In this document: one piece after another, positions 49,875-62,700 of the stretch
Position numbering within the stretch: position 1 is the first letter of the stretch
Layout: each line of letters opens with the position of its first letter
Assembly (NCBI RefSeq): GCF_037975245.1
Contig: NC_092582.1
Coordinates: 20,484,577 to 20,548,576, forward strand
DNA from: Apostichopus japonicus
Taxonomy: Eukaryota > Echinodermata > Holothuroidea > Aspidochirotida > Stichopodidae
Length of the DNA stretch: 64,000 bases
Direction of reading: 5' to 3'
Notes under the pieces: model-generated
The model's database searches: none
Told to the model about the DNA's origin: nothing
The model's input: the letters and a program-made list of their open reading frames with translations, nothing else
Made by a program: the position numbers and the translations under genes

Positions 49875-50506
49875 TGAACGTTTCGATAGTCTGGCACAGA
49901 ATGTATGGTAAGATGTAACTACACAAAATGTGACAATACGGTTAAGAGAGTATGGGGAAACATCAGCTAACGAACACATTGAGAGAAAATCATTGCGTTA
50001 TGGGAGATCTGTTTACTAGTTTAATTACGTAATCCAAATGACTGAGTAGAAGGAAGTGTGTTTCTGTTTATATAATTCATTTATTTGCTATGAATAACTC
50101 AAGGGGAACATTGAATTGGCTTCCAACCTTACCGGTATATGTCAAGTACTATTTAAACATATATCTGGCTATACCACGGTCATTTCATATCATATCCTTA
50201 ACCACTTGCCAGATATCCCCAAATTAAGTGGTGAGGTGTATCCCCTGGTGATAATACGGACTTGTGCCTTGAACTTTCTTCAGAATAAACTAGCAGACAC
50301 GAATGGACGAGTAAAAGTGAAAAGTGATCTTTAATGTTTTCTAAATTCACAGTTACAATGGTGGCTGAAATTAAGGCTCAAGTGATAAAAGAAAGAACGC
50401 TGCCTCACTCAAAGAGGAGTTTATAAATGAAAGGTGCGATTTTTAAACAAGCTAATATTCTTCCCTTAATCAATTAATTGTTCATGGTGGGTGTTTGCGT
50501 TGAAAG

Positions 50507-50566
<60 letters not shown>

Positions 50567-51026
50567 CTGGTAGGTGTGCTCCTATTCCACATATTACCAC
50601 AGTTTAGACAATATGCAGTATCCTATAGTAGCCTTTATGTAAACAGATCGGTAGTGTACCATATATGTGGACTCCACTGGTTGCCTTAGATTCCTAGTTT
50701 GTTGTGATTTAGCCATGATATTTAAACACATACTTCGCTGATGCTCTAGATAACAGCCTGCAACATATGACTGTGCATGCAGTAATCCTTTATTTTGCCT
50801 GAATAGGTTTAAATTTATTTTTTTTCCAGAGAGGAGATTTAATGTGGATATGCTTTCGTTATTTCTTGCATCAATGTTAAGAATATGTGGAGAAAATTAA
50901 TTGACTTTGCGGCCTATATACATACGTTGTGTTTTATAATCAGCCCCATGGATTTTAGTCCTACTTGTTGCTCTCATCTGTGGAAGCTATCTCTCTCACC
51001 GTTTTGTTTTGTCCTTTATTATTGTT
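49875..51026. other. Intergenic between Gal3ST-like gene and factor B copy 2
   Basis: (TA)n at 50507-50564. No gene recognised. This block has no counterpart next to factor B copy 1. Confidence 0.45.
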
Positions 51027-51568
51027 AATTAGGAAGTAACGAAATGCCAAACCACAAAAACTCACTGATAATATCACTGAAGAACGTTATCATCACTAAC
51101 AAAAGGGTAAGTCGGGTTTGTATCTGTGTTGGTTCATGCGATGATATTGGGGCAGGATGAAATCGGTAGAAACACTTCTACTATAGCCGTTAAACTTAAA
51201 GCATCAATTGTGCTTGTCTTTATTCGTAAGGTCACAAGTAAAACATTTCATCACTTTTTGTCTAGCACATTTGGTGCGATATCCTCTCAGTTTAATCTAA
51301 AACATTCATTGGTTCACTTTTTTTATATTATTATTCTTCTGCGGTTTTAAGTGAACCTTTTCGTGGCTTATCTGACAACATTATGTTACAATAACTATCG
51401 GCTACTAATGACATTTCTTTACAAATTAGATGCATCAAAAATTGAAAGTAAAACAAAGAAACTATTTCCAAAGTCAGTTTTTTTAAAAGTCCTGTTATGG
51501 GAAGTGTTCACTATCGTTATATTTGTTCCTATCTATAAACCGTTACCGGGACCACGTCTGTATCTAAT
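51027..51568 (-). other. 3' flank / possible 3' UTR of factor B copy 2
   Basis: Aligns to 5956-6501. Same ATTAAA candidate on the minus strand near 51290. Confidence 0.4.
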
Positions 51569-52002
51569 CTATGTGTTCCGCCTCAACCGCGCTGCTTCCG
51601 GGTTGATATTTTCATTAATCCAAGGAACAAAGTGTGGGACATTTGCGAAGAAATCTAACTCATTTTGCAAAGCACATCCAATGCCCCAACTGGTAACTCC
51701 AATGACAGTCCAACGGCGCGATGTCCCTCTTTTAGCATACTTCACTAAAGGTCCTCCCGAATCTCCAGAGCAGGGTCCTACTTCTCGACCGAGGTACCCA
51801 GCACACGTCATAGTTTCATCAAACCAGTCTTCTTCATCTTCTCCATCCAGACTTGCTTCACATTCATCTCGCCTGCGAAGTTGCAAGGTTAGTTCCTGAA
51901 GGTCTTGTTCTGGTCTTTTGGGAAGCTCCGATTTTTTTGGAATTACTCCGTTGTGTCCCCATCCTGTCACAACTGCAGCACCAACAGTGAGCAACCGGTT
52001 CT
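51569..52002 (-). CDS. Factor B copy 2: catalytic Ser exon and stop (equivalent of exon 15)
   Basis: ENRLLTVGAAVVTGWGHNG, CSGDSGGPL, TSWGIGCAL, LDFFANVPHF. The segment IPKKSELPKRPEQD replaces the acidic, Asn/Thr-rich loop of copy 1 at this point. Confidence 0.93.
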
Positions 52003-53737
52003 CTGTTGGTGAATTTAAATAATCGAAATGTGACTGAGACAATGCCGTAAATTAAAGCAAGGCGGTGTTCACACATCCAAGTTTATAGCAGCTACGTTCA
52101 GTTTATTATCATCGTTCTTACAGCGAGGATGAGATATATTGTAGTCGGTTTGTCATTGGGCCTATATTTTGTCTATTTCAGTTGCCATAGCAAAGGTTGC
52201 CATGGTAGAAGTTGATGTTCCTGCACAGAGAGTCTCCGTATAGGGTCACCAATTATGGGTGTGATCGGAAATCCCCAGCTGAGCGTGTGGAACGCCATTT
52301 TAACTTTTATTCAATAATTTCAGATATCTCTATATCATTTTCAGATATCTCTAATTCATCTCCAGATATCAATCATTAAAACATATTTGAGATATCCAAA
52401 TTGAGTTCGATATATCTCGAATTCTAATTCTCGATATCTCGAATTTAATTTTGGATATCTCGAATTCAATTCCAAATATCTTAAATAATGTTTCCCATTT
52501 TACTATTTTACTTTATTTCTTGATATCTTAAAATCATTTTGAGATATCTTAAATAAAATTCAAGATATCAAAAATGCAATTTCTGATATCTCAAATTGAA
52601 TTGAAGATGTCTCGAATTATTTTGAAGATATCTGTAATTATTGAAACAAATGTTAATATTATTCATAAATATGAAACACAAAAACGTATGTAATCACATC
52701 AATTAGATTATTATACAAATCATTTCTGTACTTAATAAGGAAACTATTTCTTTCGATTCACTCCAATTATCGTTCTTAAGAGAACTATACTAGCGAGGCT
52801 GCTACACAGGCGTGCCATCATACCAAAATTCATGACTTTCTATGTTATGTTATGGAAATTTGTACATAAACTGTAGGCCCTACTCCCCACCCATTTGGCA
52901 CTAAATTGAAATGTGGTTGGTTGAGGGCAGTGTGAAAGAGTAACACGATGAAATGATGTGGAAAAGCTTTTGAGCTGGGGGGGGGGGGGGGGTTCAAAAC
53001 ATTGTGTGTGAGTGTTCCATGTGTGTGTAGGAAAGGTGTGTCACGAACTCCCTCTCCTTATGACCGAAGGACTACCAATTTGGCTTGGTTTTTGCTGGTC
53101 TTTGGATGAATTGTCAACGTGAGCTATGGTGTCATACGGTTTAAGGTTCGAGGTTAAAGGTAAATTATGACTAACTAACTTAATAACAGTGTTTGGCCAT
53201 GTCGCACATACTAAACTGATAACATGGCCGAAACCCACAAATCAATGTGTGATATCAAACTCTTTTAAGGTGAAGTTTCCAGTGCATTATTAAATGTAAG
53301 AAGCCAATAACGCATGATCAATGGAGGTCAAAGATCAAACTTCGCGAGTGTAAAAACAACCAAATGATCGACACTGTACATGAAATTGCTGCCTTGACTG
53401 GAGATTATTAATTAATAAACTGCATGCAATTTAAATTAAAAGAAAAGAAAGACTTCTTTTGGCTAATATGCACATGCCAAAACGACAAAGTAGCTGAAAG
53501 TGTCATACTCGAGGTAGCAGTAACTATTGCAATGAAAGTTTAAAAAACATTAATTAACGTAAAATGTCAAAGGTCTAAAAAAAAGGTGTGTAGTAAACTC
53601 CACTTCAATTGTGAGGCTCATGTAGGACAATATTGCTGGATGTATGATGATCGATGTGCCTCTGGTGTGATGACGTCATAGTGGTCATATACCCAATTTC
53701 GGAAGAAATTTTCAGCACCATGGACTGCTTATATATG

Positions 53738-53784
<47 letters not shown>

Positions 53785-56700
53785 GTATTTATATATATAT
53801 ATATATATATAGGGCGCTTGGTCTCACCTTTTGCGGGATCTGGCAGACAAGCCTTTCTAATAAGAAAACTCAGTTTAACAGGTTTTCTGAGTTGAATCAA
53901 TGCTATGTCATTCCTCTTTGTGGCACGATCGTAGTCGGGATGCAGAATGGTCTGATTGACTTGTAATATCTGTTGCCCATCGAATCTATTAACAATGCCT
54001 ATAGGGTATTGAAGGGAATAAGAAATCAATCAATAAAATGAACGAAAAGATACTAAATAAAACATGTATGCTTCTCCGCAAATCCCTGTTGGTATGCATG
54101 TGTTAAATATGATAACTGAAGTATAACTAAGCGCCAAAATACTCAACTTGAAGATATTGACTGCAATAAAACAGATCTCGAGATATATCTTTCGGAGTTC
54201 ATCAAAGATATATGTCAAAACAAGCTTTACTAGTGTTTGTTTTCTATATATTATCAGAAAAACCGTCCGATTATATGACTTTCAGCACATTCATGCACAA
54301 TTGAGTATTCCCAGAAAAAAAGGATACAACTATAGCTGTCAAATGGCGCATTATGAGGTATATTTAGACTGTAATTAACATCTGTAATTAGAATTAAACG
54401 CAAGGTTGTTGTGCTAATAAAATAAAGCCCAGAATCCGCTTCGGTGGGCGACCTGGGCCAGAATGATTTGTCTACTTCTTCATAGACTGAATGTAAAATT
54501 CCCCAGTCCCCGCCCCCACCCCTCAACTGAACGTTTTTTCACCGACTAGCGGTGCAGGTGGGAGAACTCACCTGCATAAGCTTTGAATGTGTCATTGTCA
54601 TGGAGACAATGTGCTGCCGTCAAAATCCAGTTTGCCTCAATAAGCGTTCCCCCACAGACGGTGTTCTGTCAGAAATTGTGTTTAATGTTGTTTAACACAA
54701 AACTATATAATGATATTTAAAGCATTCTAAGCATTCTTTCTATAAAATGATATTGACATTTCAAACACCTTTATTTATGTGGTATGTAGTGCTTGGCCAA
54801 CGAGATCATTATTTTAATCGATATGTTAACAATTCATATATAAAAATTAATAATGATAATATTTACTCGAATATTTTAATGTCGAAGAAAGCTTATATAG
54901 TAAATGATTTATTTAATGGTTATGCCTTATAACCTATACTGCATTCACCAAGTTTGATATTACAAATAATTTCCCGTTTTACTTTTTAAGATGGAATTTT
55001 TAGCGGCAATCCCAGAGAGTGGAAAGCCAATGTAAGGCCTATTGCAAGCCTTTCTGATAACGTTCTGCGTTTGATAAGTTCTAAAATTAACTCACGTCCA
55101 ACTAAGGTTACTTTATTTAAAGAATTATTGGTACCAGCTAATGTTCACATAGAATTAAGCTAAAAGACTCTCCCATGTGTACATTTTGTAATTCCGAGGA
55201 TGAGACCCTCGAACATCTATTTTGGTCATGCCCAGTTACTCAGATAATTTTAGCAAGTTATTTCTGCAACATGTTTGAGAAGCAAATTTAACTTTTATTT
55301 GGAATATGTGAAGTTTGGATTATTATATGAAATTAAGAACCCGATAAACTTTTTCATACTGTATTGAATTTTTTTTTACAACTGTAAAATAAACAACAAA
55401 ATTTCTAACGCATTAATTTTAAAAAGAAGTTCCACTTTCTGTTACAAGTAGAGCGACATTTCCTATGTACACGAAATGATAACTTAGGCATTTAACGTTT
55501 CCAAGAAATTTTCATTGACTGTGTAAATTAATCTGTTTAGAAAGTTGAAATTTATTGTTTGAAAGTGCTGAAGATTTCTAATTTGTATATAATGTACAAA
55601 TTGTCAATTGAGAGAATTGACTGATATCACGAGGTAAAACCAGAGGGAAACCCCTCCTAGCGGTTACTTGCCTTTAAATATATTGCATATGCAGCGCAAG
55701 AGTAGTTTGCAAGCCAACCCTGGTTGAAGTTTATACTTCAGTATCAATCTAAACAGAGCCAGTGCTTACATGGTAATATATAGAATTTTACATCAGACAG
55801 GACAAGCAGTGTTTGTGACAGAAAGAAACTATGACCAGTGGAAAAACAAAAAAGACAATTGGGAATATAGAGATGGCGATTAACCACTTCTTCATGTCAA
55901 GAGGTAACAAGCTGATACAAGCAATATTATGGGAGCAACCAATCCATCATAGGTAATATAAATGAGCATAAATAAATAGTTTAGTTTAGTTGAGCATAAG
56001 CTCATGGAGGGAACTTTTAAAATACTTGTAAAAGATGATACAAGCAATATTACAGGAGCAACTCATCCATCATAAGTATTATCATGAAAAGTTAAGTTCA
56101 GTAGAGCATAAACTCCTGGAAAAAAACTCTAAAACTACTTGTGAAAGATGATACAAGCAATTTTATGTTAGCAATATTATCGGAGCAATATTATAGGAGC
56201 AACTCATCCATGCATCATATGTAGTACCATGAATAGTTTAGTTGAGTAGAGTAAAAACTCGTGGAATTATTTTTTAATTCTTGTAAAAGATGATACAAGC
56301 AATATTATTGGAGCAATATTATGGGAGCAACGCATCCATCATATGTAGCACCATGAATAGTTTAGTTGAGTAGAGCAAAAACTCGTGGAATTATTTTTTA
56401 ATTCTTGTAAAAGATGATACAAGCAATATTAAGGGAGCAACGCATCCATCATATGTAGTACCATGAATAGTTTAGTTGAGTAGAGCATAAACTCGTGGAA
56501 TTATTTTTTAATTCTTGTAAAAGATGATACAAGCAATATTATGGGAGCAACGCATCCATCATAGGTAGTACTATGAATTGTTTAGTTTAGTAGAGCATAA
56601 ACCCATGTAAAGAAGTTTAAATATACTTGTATAGGTAGCTGCGTAAAAACACAGGGAAGTCTTAACTTTATCACATTTTTCCTTAACTCACTATTAGTCA

Positions 56701-59700
56701 TTTGGGATATCGTGTTTACAAAGAATGTATTTACAAGACTTTACAGAGTGTGACCCAATGACCTTTGACTCCACCGAAAACCAATAAGGTTCTTGTACTA
56801 ATTATGGGGAACAACAGGCAAAATATGAAAGCCAATAATGTTCCTGTCTTGAGATATCGTGCTTACCAGACTGTTAAGTTTTTAACCCTTGGTGAATGTA
56901 AATGAACTCTTACCTACGCCAAATTGTGTACACATTTTACATTACATATAGCTATACTACCATGCGTATATTCGCTCCTTTGATATTCAGGTTCTGGAGA
57001 AACAGCGTTCTTGAGATTTTCACATTTTGTCCTCTGCTAACCCAAATGATCTTTGACCTCCATCCAAAGCATTATTGTTCTAATACTAATTATGGGGAAG
57101 CCACATGTAAACTATGAGATAAGCAGAGGTTGATTATCTTTTGCGATATCGTGTTTACAAGCTAGGCGTCACATACATACACACGTTGACTGCCAATGTT
57201 ACTTGCCTTTCTATGGCAATAACCAAACACAGAAGAGAAATCAATGAATAAAAGTGAAAAAGAAAAAAATATATATATATAAAACTATAAAGGCAGTATG
57301 CTTTTCGCAGTACATACAATCGAAACACTTACGGCTACATCAATGTAAATTTGCCATGGCCAGTCACCCAATTTAGCAGGTGTATCTTGTACGTTATCCT
57401 TTATTAATACTCTTCGGGGAGAAATGCCGCATTCACTGTAATCTGAAAATGAAATCACATTTTGTATGAATGAACGGAGTAATGCTTGCAGAAGTGTTGT
57501 TTGTATGACGCAATTAAGAAAGTACAACGTTAATTATGATTTCATCTTATTTACTACCTCTTTAATGTTCATGCATTCACACATTTACAGCACTTGGGGT
57601 ATTTGAATTGAAAAGTACACTAAGCATAATACGGCTGTCATGAAATTTCTGGCATGACAATGCATGACAAAGATGTAGATATCGACCCGGTCCGACGATC
57701 AACGGGTGAAAGAAAGTTATTTTCGAGTCCCTCAAGATAAAAAGCGAAATGATCCAGCTGGCAGACGGAGTGGCAAAAATTTTCGGACAGAAAGTTGAGC
57801 GCCCCTCGAGATATATACTGTACCTAACTCTATACATACAGCTGTAACCAGGGTGTCTACCGGTTAGAATTGCTTTATTTTGTTCTTGTGTTATTCCGTC
57901 TTTATTTTCATTCTTTTTTCTTATTCCTCACTTTCTAACGCTCTTCGTTTAAATGTCCCCTATCAATTCTTGTAGCTTGGTTAATGAAACTCAATACTTT
58001 GCTTTGTTTTGTATCGGCCGCCTGTTGCGCGGTTTCTCCGATGGGATGCCTTATGCCAGGTTGGTTTTAGTCGTTCTTATAAAACAGATAGAAAGTAACA
58101 GTCAGTAAAAGTCACGAAATTACTAGCTTAATTTCCAGAAGAGGGGAGAAGAATGTAATATGTGGTATTCTTAATTAATTATGTTAGTTAACTCTCCCCC
58201 CGCCCCCCCTCCCCTTAGCATCGTATTCTTTTGTTTTTCGTGAGGGTAGCCTTATTTGGGCACTTGGTGGTGACGTATGACCGTACAGGCTGTGGACGAA
58301 TGGAAATTATGGGATAGGTGAAAAGGAATATGGAACAATAGACTTAAGATAGAGAAAGCTGAGAGAATGTCGGAGAGAGCTAAATGACGGTAGAAGGGCG
58401 TCGAGAGAGGGAGAGAGTTTGTAGAAGAGGACAACACAGGAGATATTTATAGGAAGAGGGAGAATCGTCGAGGAGAGAGAGAGGTGGAGAGAGAGGTGGA
58501 AAGAGGAGTAGAACTACTTCTTTATTATTCTTCACGAAGGAAACAGACACCTAATTCTTTTAACATTAAATGTTCGATAAAGTCGTTTAAAATGAGAGCA
58601 ACATCTCCACATAATATTATTTTATATTATATCGACGGAGGATATAATCGTGGGCTTCTTCTGTATCACTTAAAACCCGCAGAAGTGAAACTCATATATT
58701 CGTATAATATAGAATATGACTGTACAACCTTTCAGTGGGGCTAATAGATCGTCGACGCTAACTTTCTGGAGCGGGAGGTAATCTTGTTAACACTTTAACT
58801 ATACTAGAGCGTTCTACCTGTTGATGTTACCATTTGTGTATGCTAACGGCGAACTATACTTCAATTGCTTTCATCGTTTCTCATGGTTACCATTGGTACA
58901 GCTTACTTGTTTGAACAAAAGTGACATCGCGCTTAGTACTTAGATACCAAACTTTATTTCAACATTGGTTTTCGTACTGCACACTTTTATAAGAAGTCTT
59001 ATTTTCCAGACACAAGCAAGCAAGAACGTAAACTCATTAGCTTGAAATGCAAAGAAAAAGCTAACTTAGCCAAGCCTCCAAGCCTGCCAAGAAAGACATT
59101 CCAACTGCCTCGATTCCGCACAATGCAACTTAGAGCATGCATGTTACAGTATGCGTTTATTACACTGCTGATGACAATTCATAACAACTATAAATCCTAT
59201 ACAGGAACTCCATATAGGAAGAACATTACAGTACAAACCTTTAATGAAGAATTTGTCTTACATCATAGACTTACCGAGTGTCTGATTGGTGACTACCTTG
59301 ATGAGACGTTCAAGCGTTTCGTAGTCTTTCAGAAAAAAGAGATGTTCGCGTAAAGGTTCACTTGCCAGAGCACTGAGTGACCGTCTGGTAGCGTTCTCGC
59401 TAATTCCAATACAATGTATTGTAACACCTTGGCGCTCAACTTCTCTGGCATCCTGTTGCGCGTCACCTCCTTCAGTAGCTTCCCCTGTTGTAACAAATAC
59501 ATACACATGACACACACGTACACGAAACGGTGTAGATAATACAAACTGGAATTAATACGGTCTTAAAAGTTTTATAAAAGTTTGTGTTAAAGGCGACAAA
59601 AAAGTATTTGGAAACCACCACAATAAAAAATTTGTTACCCTTAGGGGAAGAAGATATTTTTTTGAGAAAAGGTAGAGCTTTTGCAAAAAAAATATATATT

Positions 59701-62700
59701 CGTCTCTACATGTGATAGCAGTAATATAACAGTGAATATAGGAACTATACGAGATTGAACTTTATTTCTTTTAGCTCATACCCATGTTTGTATGGCATTA
59801 GCCACATGCTCTTTCCTACAGCATCACCTGTATTTTGTCCTTAGTTCTACATTATAGGTTAATCACAATATCTTGAACCTTTGAATCATTACAATTGCTA
59901 TAAAAATATACTTTAAGCGTTTTCATTATTTAGATACATACCGTCAGTTATAAGAAATACTGTCTTAAAGCTTTTTTCCCTATTGAGCATTGCAGTCTGT
60001 GGGATCATCACATTAGACAAAATCTCGAACGCCTTGGCTATATTTGTTCCACCACCTAAACAATAAATAATAAGAAATTCATAAATAAAGACGTTGGAAG
60101 CTAACTGATATTGCCATGGTAACCATCTTAACTCAAAGAAATCTTAACTACATGATTCAAACGACATTCTGAAAATGTTTGTGTACCTTTATGAACTTTC
60201 TACCTATTTACTCATAAAAAATAATCAAACTAATCTGTTATTTGATTCTATATTTGTCAAAATGTATACCTTTTGCGTTACACTAATGTCGGTATGAACT
60301 GTATCAATATACAATACTGTATTTTCAAACATTCAGTGCGAACCTAGAGATGATGATAGGGTTCGTTGTAATAAATAGAAGTGATAGGAAACATATCACA
60401 GAATTCGCTCATGCTATTTTGACAGAAAGGACCTGTATGATGTTTCTCATATAATACACGTTATATAATGAAAATTAGTTGTCCCTTAAACCGATAAACA
60501 TTCTCTATTATTAGCGCCATCTTCCTCAGTGTTCCGCTAATGATATGGATGTGTAAATTGTACAACAAGGGGCACATTCTTTACTTTATAGCCCAAATTA
60601 TCACCTTAATGTCTTTCTCATATCAGAAGACTTTTTTAGTACTAAAGCGTTCTGAATATATTTCTTCAACTATTATACCGTTTGAAGTTTTGTCAAGTGT
60701 GCCTAAAATAAACACAAACATATAGGTTAGGAAAAAGGTAGGACTAAAAGTAAAGTAAAGTAAAGTAAAATTTATTGATATTCATCATAAAATGACAATA
60801 TAATAACATGGACTACAGCATCTCAAAAATAGGTTAAAAAAGTTATCTATGTATCATACAATTCAAAGTTTTAATACTTCTAGGTAAAAATGATCGCCTA
60901 AACCGTTCTGTCCGCATACGTGGGATCGTGTAAAATCTACGTGGTTTCATATAAAAATAAAAAAGAGGGTGTTCGGAATCCTCGACTATAGAAGAAGCAC
61001 ATAGACATATGATACGTTCAATAAAATCATCCGTAATGGTAGAATACAACTTGACGGATTTATTCAAGTAGTCTAATTGTCAGATAATATAAGTATAAGG
61101 CACGCGTGAAGCTCTTACCTATGTATTGCATAGAATCAATGGCATCAAGGACATCGTCAGTTGAATCAAATGCTACAGTATGAAAGCCAATTTCTGTCTC
61201 ACTGTTGAAAACCAACGCTCCGACCCTCAATGAGTTTGGTCTATCGGACACACCAATCTACAAAAAGTACAGGATAAACTTGGTATTGTGTTTGGCAAGT
61301 GCCAGGAGCGGCACTGTGAAGGAGAGTGCGAGTGGGTGTTGTGCAGTGAAGTTTCCCCAAGGAAATATTTTTGGCCAGGCCTAAGTGACGGTCGTCGGGA
61401 AGCTTTTGCGATTTGCCAGGAAAATCATGACGTTCCGAGAAAATAGTTGAAGGGAACTTCTAAAGTCTCATCAGAGCTATGATCTACCCATTGTATCGGG
61501 GAGAATGATTGTCGCCCAGTTTATTGGGAAGGAAGTGGTAGACTGTTTGAGTCCGATAATTACACCTTAAACACAAGTCACTGGTTACTTGATATAAAAA
61601 CGCAAGATCAGTTTTCATGTAGTTTTCATGAATTAGCCAGTGGCCTAGTTTAAAGACCAACTATGGAGATTTTTCGATGAACATAAAATCACACCATGTT
61701 GCATGTACGTAAACCTTAGCTCACTCCAATTACATGCTGTAATTAACTTTACCAATTTCGGACGTTAAACACGTGAAAAATGGGACGAATAGTCAGCTAT
61801 TTAGGAAACCTATTTCAGACATTCCTGAAACAATCCTAAGACATCAGGTGACCATGTGACGTCACCGTTGGTATACATCACTCACAACAATACTTTTAGT
61901 GTGTAAAGTTGTATACTTGAGCTGAAAAAAATATCAACGATATTACTCCTTTTTCCCGAAATGCCACAATTCTTTGTTGTTGGAGGTTGCAGTCATACCT
62001 CAGCCAAAATAAGCATCAGCTTTTGTAGCTTTTCGAGTAGAAAAACCAACATAAAACGCCGTAGACTTTGGATCAATTTTGTGAGATCCACGCGTAAACA
62101 TTTCTCAGCACCCGGAGTGTCTCATGCCCATGAGTCCACATGCATGACCCTGCCTCTGTGTATGCTGCAAATTTCTTACTCTGCGAAACTTATATACTTT
62201 CGACAGCTGTGGCGGACATAGCTAATGTGAAATTGACCGTTTCAAGTCTCCTCGTAAACACGCCTTGGACGTCCTTACATGTAACATTATATCACGCAAT
62301 TGAAAGTTATAGGCCTACTATATAAGAGATGACCGTGTATATACCGTGCCTAGGGTAGCATTGTTAGTACATGTAGTGAGTTACAACGCCCGCCGGGGTT
62401 GTCTCACAGCATGTGTAAATAGTCATGTTAGGATTTCATCGCATTTATCTTTTTCATTTGTTGTATTCCAGTATCGTGAGTTCGTGATACATGTGTTATA
62501 TTGTCCGTTATGTTTATTCCGGTATCTGCCTGGTCCAAGGAGTTGAATAAAAACGGTACTATGTAGCGATCGGACGTTTTATTTCGTTAGTGACTGTATT
62601 GTGATTGTGGGATGTTACTGGTCAAGGCCTGTTTCAACTAAACCTATCTCTATGGAATTACACAGAGTCACGGTAGTATTTTGACCAGGATTGAACGAGA

